A stretch of 64,000 nt of DNA from NCBI RefSeq assembly GCF_003001815.1, contig NZ_PVMZ01000017.1, positions 206,894-270,893 on the forward strand, in the 5' to 3' direction. This document shows positions 18,918-27,562 of this stretch, piece after piece. How positions within the stretch are numbered: position 1 is the stretch's first letter; each line of letters opens with the position of its first letter. The DNA is from Actinoplanes italicus (GTDB taxonomy: Bacteria > Actinomycetota > Actinomycetes > Mycobacteriales > Micromonosporaceae). The notes under the pieces were generated by a model. The model saw only the letters and a program-made list of their open reading frames with translations. It was not told the DNA's origin and made no database searches. A program made the position numbers and the translations under genes.

Positions 18918-19896
18918 AGATCTCCGACCTCGGATGGGCCGCGTGCAGGGCGTCGACGGCCAGCACCACCGCCGCTGCGGTCCACGTGGTCCGTTCCACC
19001 GGCCAGCGCACCCCGTCGGTCAGCACCAGCCCCGTCCAGTACGAACCGTCCGGCTCCCGCAGATGCTGCATCGCCGCGACCAGCCCGGTCGCGGCGTCGC
19101 GGTCACCGATCGCATCGAGTGCCAGCGCCAGCTCGCACGTCTCGGCACCCGTCACCCATGGCTGATCCGATACGCAGCGCGCACCGCGGCCCGGCACCAC
19201 GAACTCGTCCCACCGTTCCCGCAGCCGGGTCGTCGCGCCCTCCCCGCGCAGCGCGCCCCCCAGCACCGGGTAGTACCAGTCCATCGAGTACCGGCTCTTG
19301 TCGGCGAACACCTCCGGATGCCGGCGGATCGCGTGCCCCAGCAGGTCGGCGGCCAGCTCCCAGTCCGGCTGCGGCTCACCGACCCGGTCGGCGATCGCGA
19401 TTCCGCAGCGCAGCGCCTGGTGAATGCTCGACGATCCGGTCAGCAGCGCCACCTCGTCACCGGCCGCCCACCAGATCTCCCCGCCGGCGGCCTGGCACCC
19501 GGTCACGAAATCCAGCGCGGCCCTGACGGCCGGCCACAGCCGGGCCAGGAAGTCCTCGTCACCGGTGCACAGGAAGTGATGCCAGCAGCCGACCGCGAGA
19601 TAGGCCGCGTGGTTCGTCTCGGCCGTGGCGTCGGCGACCACCCCGTTCTCGTAGCGCGACGCCCAACTCCCGTCAGCGCGTTGAGTACGACGCAGCCAGT
19701 CGTAGGCTGCCTCGGCCCGCTCGGTCTCCCCGCCCACGTCGAGGGCCATCGCGGCCTCGACGTGATCCCAAGGGTCGAGCTGGGCTTTCTCATGCCACGG
19801 AATCGCGCCGGTGGCCTCCTGCTCCGCGGCGATGCTGGCGACCGTGGCCCGGATGTCGTCGGCGCTCAGCACGCCCGGTAGATCAGGCACCGACAC
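18868..19896 (-). CDS. Alpha/alpha-toroid protein of the prenyltransferase-like family
   Basis: Product of 342 residues, alpha-helical throughout, with a repeating helix-pair pattern (AAMALDVGGETERAEAAYDW, WLRRTQRADGSW, AETNHAAYLAVGCWHHFL, ALRCGIAIADR). This fits the six-hairpin/toroid fold. Such proteins are annotated as prenyltransferases in actinobacteria, but the sequence also resembles glycoside hydrolase helices, and no DxDD or metal motif is evident. Start GTG at 19896 overlaps the methyltransferase before it by 14 bp; GGAGGAGG lies just upstream. The gene order GT4, methyltransferase, toroid protein suggests work on a glycolipid or glycoside. Confidence 0.65.
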   Translation of the reverse strand: MSVPDLPGVLSADDIRATVASIAAEQEATGAIPWHEKAQLDPWDHVEAAMALDVGGETERAEAAYDWLRRTQRADGSWASRYENGVVADATAETNHAAYLAVGCWHHFLCTGDEDFLARLWPAVRAALDFVTGCQAAGGEIWWAAGDEVALLTGSSSIHQALRCGIAIADRVGEPQPDWELAADLLGHAIRRHPEVFADKSRYSMDWYYPVLGGALRGEGATTRLRERWDEFVVPGRGARCVSDQPWVTGAETCELALALDAIGDRDAATGLVAAMQHLREPDGSYWTGLVLTDGVRWPVERTTWTAAAVVLAVDALHAAHPRSEIFRTPGVGAAAAANRGR

Positions 19897-20605
19897 CCAC
19901 GGTCACCTCCTCCTTTTTCAGATAGATCGCCACACTCTTGCCGATCAGCGGATTCAGCGCCTGCTCCAGCACCCGCGTCAGAGCCGGTTTGTCGGTGATA
20001 TCCCAGACCAACATCCTGTGGTACGCCTTCGTGAGCCCCGCGTCGCCGATGGCGCACTTCAGCCACCAGTACGGGCTGTGCAGCGCGTGCGCGAACCCGT
20101 TGCCGGTCACCGTCAGCCCTGCCGAGCGCAGCCGGTCGGAGAGCTCGTCCTCCTTGTAGATGCGGACGTGACCGCCCTCGTTCGCGTGATACTCGTCCGA
20201 CAGCGCCCAGCACACCCGCTCCGGCAGCCAGCGCGGCACCGTCACCGCCGCCAGCCCGCCCGGCCGCAGCACCCGGGTCATCTCCCGGATCGCCGTCACA
20301 TCGTCCGGGATGTGCTCCAGCACCTCCGACGCGATGATCCGGTCGAAGCTGGCATCCGGGAACGGCAGGCACAGCAGATCACCCTGGACGGTCGTGGCGC
20401 TGGCCGTGACCGGGACCTCCCCGGCGAGCTCCATCGCCGTACACCACGACGCGGTAGTGGCCAGATCCTTCTCGTTCAGATCCAGGGCGACGACATCCGC
20501 GCCCCGCCGGTACGCCTCGAAGGTGTGCCGGCCCTCGCCGCAACCCAGATCGAGGACCCGCATCCCAGGCCGCACATCAAGCCGGTCGTAGTCGACGGTC
20601 AACAA
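19883..20605 (-). CDS. Class I SAM-dependent methyltransferase (UbiE-like)
   Basis: Product of 240 residues. Motif I MRVLDLGCGEGRHTFEAYRRG, motif II DVVALDLNEKDL, post-motif CLPFPDASFDRIIASEVLEHI and LRPGGLAAVTVPRWLPE make it a typical Methyltransf_11 enzyme. The start appears to be a TTG (20605) with GGTAGGA upstream; the codons are TTG-TTG-ACC. The C-terminal third (SPYWWLKCAIGDAGLTKAYH) is probably a substrate cap. Its end overlaps the start of the toroid gene, and the two are likely co-translated. The GT4 gene lies 438 bp upstream on the same strand, separated by repeats. Confidence 0.85.
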   Translation of the reverse strand: MLTVDYDRLDVRPGMRVLDLGCGEGRHTFEAYRRGADVVALDLNEKDLATTASWCTAMELAGEVPVTASATTVQGDLLCLPFPDASFDRIIASEVLEHIPDDVTAIREMTRVLRPGGLAAVTVPRWLPERVCWALSDEYHANEGGHVRIYKEDELSDRLRSAGLTVTGNGFAHALHSPYWWLKCAIGDAGLTKAYHRMLVWDITDKPALTRVLEQALNPLIGKSVAIYLKKEEVTVGVGA

Positions 20606-20739
20606 TGTGTTCCTACCCGCCCTTTCGTTGCCCGTGCCGGGCCTACTGGTCAGTAACCCTCGTGCATTGTCGCTGGCGGTCCGCTCCCCCTGATGCGGCA
20701 GGGTCCCCCATTCGATCTAGACCGTCCCCGGCCCATCCC

Positions 20740-20975
20740 CAGCCCGCCCCGCCTCGTGCCGCCCCGCCTCGGTCCTCGCCTGCGCCGCTCCGCCTCGGTC
20801 CCTGCCCTGCGCCGCTCCGCCTCGGTCCCTGCCCTGCGCCGCTTTACCTCGTGTCGGCTTGCCTTTTGCGCAGTTCCGCCTCTCGCGGGCCGGCCTTGCG
20901 CCGGTCCTGCTGCGCGGTGCCTGCTGCGCGGTGCCTGCTTCGCGGTGCCTGCCTCGCGGTGCCTGCCTGGTGCCG
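20740..20975. repeat. Two short tandem repeat tracts (27-bp x3 and 14-bp x4)
   Basis: The gap between the GT4 and methyltransferase genes (20606-21043) carries three near-identical 26-27-bp units (20765-20844; core CGCCTCGGTCCCTGCCCTGC). These are followed by four 14-bp units (about 20908-20965; core GGTGCCTGCTGCGC). The minus strand is open across part of this, but the predicted peptide is only Arg/Ala/Gly/Glu-rich repeat, so I do not call it coding. Confidence 0.75.
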
Positions 20976-21028
20976 GCCCGCGCCGCACCGGCGGGCCTTG
21001 CATCGGGCCTGCCTCGCGCCGCCGGTGC

Positions 21029-21053
21029 GGCCGGTCCGCGTGGCTAACCGGCC
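21029..21053 (-). terminator. Possible hairpin terminator of the GT4 gene
   Basis: Arms GGCCGGT (21029-21035) and ACCGGCC (21047-21053) form a perfect 7-bp stem whose loop and arm include the GT4 stop codon. No U tract is present, so the effect on termination is uncertain. Confidence 0.4.
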
Positions 21054-22609
21054 GGAACCGCCCGGCTGGGATCCGGACTCGCGCCCTTGCCGGTCTTCGC
21101 CCGGTGCGCGGCGATGGCGTCGGCGTACCACTCGGCGGTACGGATCGCCGTCCGCCGCCAGGTGAACTGCTCGACCACCCGACGGCGACCCGCGGCGCCC
21201 AGCCGTCGGCGCAGCGGCTCGTCGTCGAGGAGCCGCCCGATCGCGGCCGACAACGCCTCGGCATCACCCGGCGGTACGTGCAGCGACACCAGCCCGTCCG
21301 GCCCCGTCACCTCAGGCAGCGCCCCCGCGGTGGTGACGACCAGGGGAACCCCACAGGCCATCGCCTCGACCGCGGGCAGCGAGAAACCCTCGTACCGGGA
21401 CGGAACAGCCGCCACCGTCGCCGACCGGAACAGGCCCGCGAGCTCCGCGTCGGAGATCCCCGACACGAACCGCACCGCCTCGTCGAGCCCCAGCCGGGTG
21501 ATGGCCCGGGCGGCCGCCCCGTCCGGCCGCGCCGACCCGACGACGACCAGCTCGACGTCATGATCGGCACGAAGCTTCGCCACCGCCTCGATCAGCTCCG
21601 GCAACCCCTTGAGTGGAACGTCCGCGCTGGCCACCGCAACGATCCGCCCATCAGCGGCCCCTACACCGCCGTCCATCCATGCCGCAGCCCGCTTAGCCTC
21701 GCCATCGCCGCCATCGCCGCCATCGCCGCCATCGCCGGCCGGGCCCGCGGTCCCCGGCTCCGCCCCGCTCTCCGCGTCGGCTTCGGTTTCCGCTGCCCGA
21801 GCCGCGCCGAATGCCTCGAATTTCGCCTCCGCGGCTGCGCTGAACGTGTCGACTTCTGCTTCCCGGGCTGCGCTGAACGTGTCAACGTCTGCTTCCCGGG
21901 CTGCGCTGGACAGTTCACCGGCTGCCTTCGGGGCCGGGCTGAACGTGTCGACGTCGACGCCGACCCCGATGACTCGCAGCCGCTCGGACGGCACCCCGAA
22001 CGCCTCGACGATCTCGTCCCGCGCGGCGTGCGACACGGTAGTCAGCCACGGCAGCCGCCGGGCCACCCGAGCCTGCATCCGTGTGAACGCGTACCACCGC
22101 CGCAGCGACAGCCGCCGTTTCCAGTCCGGCGCCGCCGCCAGTTCAAGATCCCGATCAACCGTGATCGGATGGTGAATGGTGGCCACCAGGGGCGTATCGG
22201 TCCAGCTCAACGGCAACAGCCCATACCCGAGGCACTGGTTGTCGTGGATGATGTCGAACTCGGCCAGCCGCTCCCGCAGATGCCGCCAGGCCCGCAACGA
22301 GAACGTCAACGGTTCCGGAAACGCCCCCGTGCACATGGCCGTCCACTCGAGGACGTCGATCGGCGACTGGAACTCCGACCTCTTGGGTGTCCGGAACGGA
22401 TCCGGTTCACGATAGAGATCGAGACTCGGCAGAACCGTCAGCTCGACCCCGTCGTCCAGCTCCGGAAGCGGCGGCCCCGAGAACACCTCCACCCGATGCC
22501 CGAGCCGCACGAGCTCCCGCGACAAATGCCGGACATAGATCCCCTGCCCACCACTGTGCGGTTTGCTCCGATAGGACAGAAGGGCGATACGAAGAGGCGC
22601 GGAGATCAC
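21044..22609 (-). CDS. Glycosyltransferase family 4 with an expanded inter-domain linker
   Basis: Product of 521 residues, start GTG. The N-terminal domain has RIALLSYRSKPHSGGQGIYV and the acceptor region EFDIIHDNQCLGYGLLPL. The C-terminal nucleotide-sugar domain has RIVAVASADVPLKGLPELI, SRYEGFSLPAVEAMACG (the E-x7-E motif) and FTWRRTAIRTAEWY. Between the two domains an insertion of about 85 residues repeats the motif VDTFSAA three or four times (33-bp DNA repeat, about 21820-21950) and then runs into Ala/Glu and GDGGDGGDGG stretches. Normal members join these domains directly. It transfers a sugar to an unknown acceptor, probably in the same pathway as the neighbouring methyltransferases. 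Confidence 0.88.
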   Translation of the reverse strand: MISAPLRIALLSYRSKPHSGGQGIYVRHLSRELVRLGHRVEVFSGPPLPELDDGVELTVLPSLDLYREPDPFRTPKRSEFQSPIDVLEWTAMCTGAFPEPLTFSLRAWRHLRERLAEFDIIHDNQCLGYGLLPLSWTDTPLVATIHHPITVDRDLELAAAPDWKRRLSLRRWYAFTRMQARVARRLPWLTTVSHAARDEIVEAFGVPSERLRVIGVGVDVDTFSPAPKAAGELSSAAREADVDTFSAAREAEVDTFSAAAEAKFEAFGAARAAETEADAESGAEPGTAGPAGDGGDGGDGGDGEAKRAAAWMDGGVGAADGRIVAVASADVPLKGLPELIEAVAKLRADHDVELVVVGSARPDGAAARAITRLGLDEAVRFVSGISDAELAGLFRSATVAAVPSRYEGFSLPAVEAMACGVPLVVTTAGALPEVTGPDGLVSLHVPPGDAEALSAAIGRLLDDEPLRRRLGAAGRRRVVEQFTWRRTAIRTAEWYADAIAAHRAKTGKGASPDPSRAVPAG

Positions 22610-22703
22610 CAGATGACCCTAGCCGCGCCTGAGCCGGAAGGATCACACCGGTCTTCCCCTACCCGTACGCGTGATGCGCCGCGCTTGCGGGGCTGCCGGC
22701 AAC

Positions 22704-23696
22704 TCAGCGGAAGAACCACCGCTGGTTGTTGCCGCCGGTGCAGACCGTCACGGTGACACCGTTGCCGGGCCGGGCACCGGAGTTCGGATCGGTGAGGCAC
22801 ATCCCGTTGGCGGCGTTCGTCAGGGTGCCGTTGTTGAACAGGTGCCACTGAGCGGTGGTGCGTCCGTCGCAGGAGGTCAGTTCGACGGTGCCGTCACCGA
22901 CCACGTAGGCGCACATGTCCAGCACCTCGAGCGTCCGATCGGAGTTCAACTGCCACCGCTGCGGACTGGTGCCGTTGCAGTCGTCGACGTCCACGTCACG
23001 CCCGTCAGCGGCCTCCCCGCCACGCAGGTCAAGGCAGAGGCCGTTGCCGGTGACCAGAAGCCCGCGCCCCGTACCGATCGGGTCGGGCAGCAGCTGAGCC
23101 GGCGGCGGCGGAACCACGGTCGCCGGACTGCCGGTGGCCCCGGCGGACGAGCCCGCGGACGTGCCGGCCGAGGGAGGGCCGACCGCCGAGGACGGTGGCG
23201 TGGCGCGAGGCGACTGCGTGGTCCCGGCCGGATCGCCGGAGTCGTCGCCGCTGCCGCTGCCTCCGCCGTCCCCCGGGAGCCCGCTGGGACCGACTTCGGA
23301 CGATGTGGCCGGTCCGATCGCCGCGGGCAGCGACTGAGCCGGTGACGATGCCCAGTCGTCGTCCCGGTCATCCGGCCGCAGCAAGGCATAGCCGGCGACG
23401 GTCAGGACCGCCGCGACCCCGGCCCCGGCCAGCACCAACGAGCGCCGCCGCCACACGTCCGGCTTGCCCGGCCCGGAATCACCGGCCGTCGCAACGACCG
23501 GCAGCAGCTGAGTGGGAAGTTCCCCGGCGGTCTGTTCCACGGGCCAGGTCGAGGCAGAGGGTGGCGGCTCCTGCCGATCGCCGTCCGGCAGAACGAACGG
23601 ACGCACCAGCAACGGATCGCGATTGTCGCCCAGATCCTCGCCCACTTGGCGTTGACACCCCCCGGTCCCGGCACCGGTGCCCCAACTTACCGTCAT
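22704..23696 (-). CDS. Membrane-anchored ricin-type beta-trefoil lectin protein
   Basis: Product of 330 residues. A cytoplasmic head of about 80 residues (DPLLVRPFVLPDGDRQEPPP) precedes one membrane helix (RRRSLVLAGAGVAAVLTVAGYALL). A Ser/Gly/Pro/Thr-rich stalk of about 80 residues and a C-terminal ricin B-like domain follow, with the repeated marks GLCLDLRGG, PQRWQLN, AQWHLFNNGTL, GMCLTDPNSG and NNQRWFFR. It should display a sugar-binding domain outside the cell. The ATG at 23696 has GAGGG 7 nt upstream; an internal GTG at 23645 is an alternative start. It may belong with the GT4 group, but a 94-bp gap separates them. Confidence 0.8.
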   Translation of the reverse strand: MTVSWGTGAGTGGCQRQVGEDLGDNRDPLLVRPFVLPDGDRQEPPPSASTWPVEQTAGELPTQLLPVVATAGDSGPGKPDVWRRRSLVLAGAGVAAVLTVAGYALLRPDDRDDDWASSPAQSLPAAIGPATSSEVGPSGLPGDGGGSGSGDDSGDPAGTTQSPRATPPSSAVGPPSAGTSAGSSAGATGSPATVVPPPPAQLLPDPIGTGRGLLVTGNGLCLDLRGGEAADGRDVDVDDCNGTSPQRWQLNSDRTLEVLDMCAYVVGDGTVELTSCDGRTTAQWHLFNNGTLTNAANGMCLTDPNSGARPGNGVTVTVCTGGNNQRWFFR

Positions 23697-24053
23697 TCAG
23701 TAGCCCTCGTGGGGTCCGTTCGGTCGATGTTTGCCATTACCCAAATCCGTTGGCCGACACCGGCCCACCCCGCGAACCACCCTCACCCGCCGCGGCAGAC
23801 CGGCTGCCCACCCCGCACAACACGCCGCTCTCGTTCCAGCCATCTCCTGCTCAGCCGCAATATCGCGTCTTCCCGCCTCACCATCCCGTATCACCTCGAC
23901 CGGCACGTCGCCTGACGCCCGCAGGCGCTCCACGAGCGCCAGACTGTCCAGACGAGACCCAAGCCGATCCAGGGCTCCCGCCGCCAGGGCTCCCGCCGCC
24001 AGGGTGGCTCCATCCACGCCACTGAACCTCAGGCCGATCACGGGCTCAGCCAT
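23697..24053 (-). CDS. Doubtful small open frame before the lectin gene
   Basis: A 118-codon frame whose TGA abuts the ATG of the lectin gene, which could mean coupling. The first half is plausible (MAEPVIGLRFSGVDGATLAAG) and contains a 15-bp direct repeat giving LAAGALAAGAL. The second half is Arg/Gly-rich, with codon use weaker than true genes here. No family is recognised. It may be a decayed gene or chance. Confidence 0.25.
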   Translation of the reverse strand: MAEPVIGLRFSGVDGATLAAGALAAGALDRLGSRLDSLALVERLRASGDVPVEVIRDGEAGRRDIAAEQEMAGTRAACCAGWAAGLPRRVRVVRGVGRCRPTDLGNGKHRPNGPHEGY

Positions 24054-24302
24054 CCGTCTGCTGGCTCAGTCAGCGCCGTTGAGCGCCGCACCGATTCAGA
24101 GCTCAGCCGTCCGGCGGCTCGGTCAGCGCCGTTGACCGCCGGACGGATCAGGGGCTCAGCCGTGCGCCGGCTCGGTCAGCGCCGTCGAGCGCCGGATCGA
24201 TCAGGGGCTCAGCCGTCCGGCGATTAGGTCGGCGCTGTTGAGCGCCGGACCTGTCCAGGGCCCAGCCGCCAGGCGATGTCGACCTGCGTGCTGAGCCCTG
24301 GA
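24047..24302 (-). repeat. 53-bp tandem repeat array with hairpin in each unit
   Basis: Units begin at 24047 (57 bp), 24104, 24157, 24210 (53 bp each) and 24263 (partial). Each holds an inverted repeat. In the second unit CCGTCCGGCGG pairs perfectly with CCGCCGGACGG across an 18-nt loop, and the fourth retains GTCCGGCG/CGCCGGAC despite other changes. The array directly follows the stop of the VIT/VWA gene, so it forms the 3' end of that transcript. Confidence 0.8.
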
Positions 24303-24310
24303 TGACCCGA

Positions 24311-26893
24311 TCAGGACTTCCAGAAGGAGCGCTTCGGGACGGGCTTGCCGGTTGCGAACTCCTCCAGGACACGGATCGCGGCAGCCCACCGGTCGTCCAG
24401 CGGCCCGTCACCGTGGAGCAGCGTCACCAGCTCACGGACCGGGTCGAGGGACGTGTCGCTGACCGGCTCGAGCAGGACGGTCAGGCGGCTCGCCAGGTCG
24501 TCGAGCAGGTCGCGGCGGTCGAGCGCGGGCAGGCCCTCCGCCTCACGCAGCCGGGTGACCTCGACGGCGACGAGCTCGCGCAGCTCGTCCACCGACAGGC
24601 CGCCATCAGCCGAACCGGAGTGACGCGACCGCGACCGCGCGGGCGCGCCGGCCGCCCGTCCGCGGCCCACCAGCCCTGAGAACCCGCGGGGCACCGCGCT
24701 GGCCGGGATGCCACTCTGGGCCGGCGGCGGCGGAGCCCCGAACGCCGGTGCGGGTGCGCTGTCGAGACGAGAGGTGGCGTCGGCTCCGGACGACCTGCCC
24801 GCGTCCGGTGCGCCGGACTCGGCGACAGAGTCCGGCGCGGACGCCCGCTTCGCGCGCGGCGGCACGAACCCCGGCCGACCGGGTGCCGGGGAACCCGGTG
24901 CCGGCATCGGCGGCATCGGCGGGACCGCACCCGGAGCACCCGCGCCGACCGCGCCGGGGAACGGGGAAGAGGCGGCCATGAAGAACGGTGCAGGCGGCGG
25001 GGGAGCGTCGGGCGTCTCCCACCCGGACGGCATCTCGACGGGCTGGGTGACCCGCCGCGCGTCGCCGCCCTCGTTGACCACCCGCTCGTCGACCGCCACG
25101 AACGCGGTGAACCGGCAGAGCACACCGAACCTCAGCGAGGTGCGCACGATCTCCGGCTCCAGCGAGAGATCCCCGGACGAATACGCGTCCTCCAGATCAC
25201 GCAGGCGGGCGCGCGCCCACAGGGAGGTGACGGCTGTCTCGGAGCTGCGCTGGACCGCAACAGCTGTCCGGAACTCCTGGTCGTCACGGGTCCGCCCGGT
25301 CACGGTGAGAGCACCGTCGGGCGTGCCCGTGTAGCGGCCGGTGATGACGAGCGGCGCTCCCGGGTAGAGGCCGGGCAGCCGGGAGGGGCTGCGCGTGCCG
25401 TCGAGCGGGCTGAAGCCGTCGCCGGTCACGGAGATGCCGGTGACGACCGGAGCGCCGATGCGCCGGTGGATCTGCTCCATCGCCTCGTCGAGGCGGTCCT
25501 CGCTCTCCACCAGCTCGGCCCGCCCGGCGCCGATCGCGGCGAGGCGGCCCAGGAATCCGGCGTTGACGGCCCGGTCGATGCCGACGGTGTGCACGCGGAT
25601 CGCGCCGATCAGCGGGCTGACCTGCTTGACGATCTGGTCCTCGTTACCGACCTGGCCGTCGGTGACCAGCACGAGCACCCGGTCACGACCGGGGCTGTCG
25701 GCCAGCAGGGCCAGGGCGGAGGTGAGCGGCGCCAGCAGCTCGGTCCCGCCGCGGGCGTCGGCACGGGCGAGGTGCTCGACGGCACGGAAGCGGTGCCGGT
25801 CGGTGGCCTCCACCAGCCCGTCGCCGAGGCCGTCCGGCCGGTCGACCACGTGGTCGAAGGTGAGCACCGCGAACCGGTCATCGGCGGTCAGCGTGTCGAT
25901 GACCCGGGCTGCGGCCCGGCGGGCGGCCACCATCTTCCACCCGCCCATGCTGCCGGAACGGTCGAGCAGCAGCACCACGTCCTTCGGGCGTGGGGCGGCG
26001 GACGCCTCCGGCGGCAGCACGACCAGCTGGTAGGTGCCCTGGCCGCCCTCACTGTCACCGTCACCCTCACCGGCGGGGTCGGGCACGGCGACCGCCGACT
26101 CGCCGCCGGGCGCATACGCCAGCCGCAGCACGAAGTCGCGGTCGGCCCGTTCGCCCGGCTGGATGCGCAGACTGCCGTCGTGTTCGGTGACGGTGTGCAG
26201 GCTGGAGCGGACCTCGCCGAGTTCCAGGCCGGCCGGGTCGATGTCGACGTTGATGGACAGCCGCAACGGGTTGGGGAAGCCGGGCAGCAGAACCGGCGGT
26301 GAGATACGGGAGGCGTCCGGGACGGCGTCGGTGTCGGACTGTTGCCCGTCACCCGCGGACGGGCCGGGCAGCGGGACGCCGGGCACATAGCGCGGGGCCA
26401 CGACCAGCGGGAACCGGAAGGTGGCGGCACCGTCCTCATACGCCAGTGGGCCGACCAGCCGCAGCCGCACCACCACGCGCTCGCCCGGCAGGATGTTGCC
26501 GACCCGCATGGTGAAGACGTCCGGTCGTTCCTCCTCGGCGATCGACGCCCGCCGGCCGGCCGCGATGGCCTCGTCGTACTGCTGGCGGGCGGCGCCGCGC
26601 TCATGCAGCTCGGCGGTGACGACGCGGTCGGCCGCGGTCATCGTCATGCCGGTGACCGCCGCTCGGTCGGGCAGCGGGAAGACGTAGGTGGCCTCCAGCG
26701 CCGTGTCGTGGGCGTTGACGAACTCGGTGGTGAGCTCGGTGCGCACCAGCAGGCCGCTGATGGTGGCACGGACGTCGAGACGGTCCAGCGGAAGGTTGCC
26801 GCGTTCGGTGAGCAGGGTGCCCAGGCCCGCGTCGGACACCGGGCGGTGGCGCTCCAGCTCTGCCGATCCCATCGGGTTCACGGAAATGATCAT
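24311..26893 (-). CDS. VIT and VWA domain protein
   Basis: Product of 860 residues. An inter-alpha-trypsin-inhibitor-like VIT domain spans about 20-170 (TTEFVNAHDTALEATYVFPLPD, GNILPGERVVVRLRL). A von Willebrand A domain follows with an intact MIDAS motif, D311-x-S313-x-S315 (LLLDRSGSMGGWK), ARGGTELLAPL and VLVLVTDGQVGNEDQI. The last 300 residues are a Pro/Gly/Ala-rich linker and a helical end. There is no signal peptide, so it is probably cytoplasmic or exported by another route. Such proteins mediate metal-dependent protein contacts; their bacterial role is unclear. Its ATG overlaps the MerR stop (ATGA), placing both in one operon. Confidence 0.88.
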   Translation of the reverse strand: MIISVNPMGSAELERHRPVSDAGLGTLLTERGNLPLDRLDVRATISGLLVRTELTTEFVNAHDTALEATYVFPLPDRAAVTGMTMTAADRVVTAELHERGAARQQYDEAIAAGRRASIAEEERPDVFTMRVGNILPGERVVVRLRLVGPLAYEDGAATFRFPLVVAPRYVPGVPLPGPSAGDGQQSDTDAVPDASRISPPVLLPGFPNPLRLSINVDIDPAGLELGEVRSSLHTVTEHDGSLRIQPGERADRDFVLRLAYAPGGESAVAVPDPAGEGDGDSEGGQGTYQLVVLPPEASAAPRPKDVVLLLDRSGSMGGWKMVAARRAAARVIDTLTADDRFAVLTFDHVVDRPDGLGDGLVEATDRHRFRAVEHLARADARGGTELLAPLTSALALLADSPGRDRVLVLVTDGQVGNEDQIVKQVSPLIGAIRVHTVGIDRAVNAGFLGRLAAIGAGRAELVESEDRLDEAMEQIHRRIGAPVVTGISVTGDGFSPLDGTRSPSRLPGLYPGAPLVITGRYTGTPDGALTVTGRTRDDQEFRTAVAVQRSSETAVTSLWARARLRDLEDAYSSGDLSLEPEIVRTSLRFGVLCRFTAFVAVDERVVNEGGDARRVTQPVEMPSGWETPDAPPPPAPFFMAASSPFPGAVGAGAPGAVPPMPPMPAPGSPAPGRPGFVPPRAKRASAPDSVAESGAPDAGRSSGADATSRLDSAPAPAFGAPPPPAQSGIPASAVPRGFSGLVGRGRAAGAPARSRSRHSGSADGGLSVDELRELVAVEVTRLREAEGLPALDRRDLLDDLASRLTVLLEPVSDTSLDPVRELVTLLHGDGPLDDRWAAAIRVLEEFATGKPVPKRSFWKS

Positions 26894-27552
26894 GATGTTC
26901 TCCCATCGGTGAGCCCGCGGGCCGCGAGCAGGTGGAGCAGAGGCCGGGCGGCCGCGGCGATCTCGTCGCGGTCGAGGTCGGTGGTGTGGCGGGGCAGCAG
27001 CAGGATCACTCCCTCGCCGAGTGGCACCCCGGTGATCAGCGCCTGCAGGAGCGGTGGCGGCGCGCCGAGCGTCTCGACGGCTGCCGCCAGCTCACGCCGG
27101 GTGACACCGGCCGGTGCCGCGTCGCCGTTCTCGTCCGGCGCCGGCTCCGCCGGCAGGATGCGGACCGGGGCGGCGGGGGAGGCCTTCCAGAAGTCGGGTC
27201 TGCCCCGGTGCGCGGGTGGCGGTGACCCGTCGGTGCGCAGCACCTGATCGGGCACCCGGGCGACCGCGGCAAGAGTCTCCTCGGAGGCTCCGGCCAGCTC
27301 CGCCTGGATCTCGGCGAGAGTCATACCCGCCGCCTGCCGTCGCTTGATCGCGACGAGTTGCAAGAGATGCCGCGGTCCGTAGAGAACGGTGCGCCCTCGC
27401 GTGCCGAGTGGCCGGTCCACCAGGCCGATCGTCGTGTACCACCGGATCGACCTGCGGTCGGGAACCTCCCGGACGCGGCCGTTGGGGGCGCCCGGGTACT
27501 CCGCGGCGAGTGCCGCGCTCACCCGCTCGACCAACTGCTCCATCGTCCACAT
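26890..27552 (-). CDS. MerR family transcriptional regulator
   Basis: Product of 220 residues. The N-terminal winged helix-turn-helix is recognisable: RSIRWYTTIGLVDRPLG, RGRTVLYGPRHLLQLVAIKRRQAAGMTLAEIQAEL. The C-terminal half has no metal-binding cysteines and ends in GEGVILLLPRHTTDLDRDEI and PLLHLLAARG, so it senses something other than a metal, perhaps a protein or small molecule. It is the first gene of a two-gene operon with the VIT/VWA gene and lies next to a double palindrome that is likely its own operator. Confidence 0.85.
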   Translation of the reverse strand: MWTMEQLVERVSAALAAEYPGAPNGRVREVPDRRSIRWYTTIGLVDRPLGTRGRTVLYGPRHLLQLVAIKRRQAAGMTLAEIQAELAGASEETLAAVARVPDQVLRTDGSPPPAHRGRPDFWKASPAAPVRILPAEPAPDENGDAAPAGVTRRELAAAVETLGAPPPLLQALITGVPLGEGVILLLPRHTTDLDRDEIAAAARPLLHLLAARGLTDGRTS

Positions 27553-27562
27553 GCCCCGACAA

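Noticed and set aside
20650..21267. Minus-strand open frame over the 27-bp and 14-bp repeats
   Set aside because: It overlaps the GT4 C-terminus and encodes only Arg/Ala/Gly/Glu-rich repeats; no ribosome site or homology.
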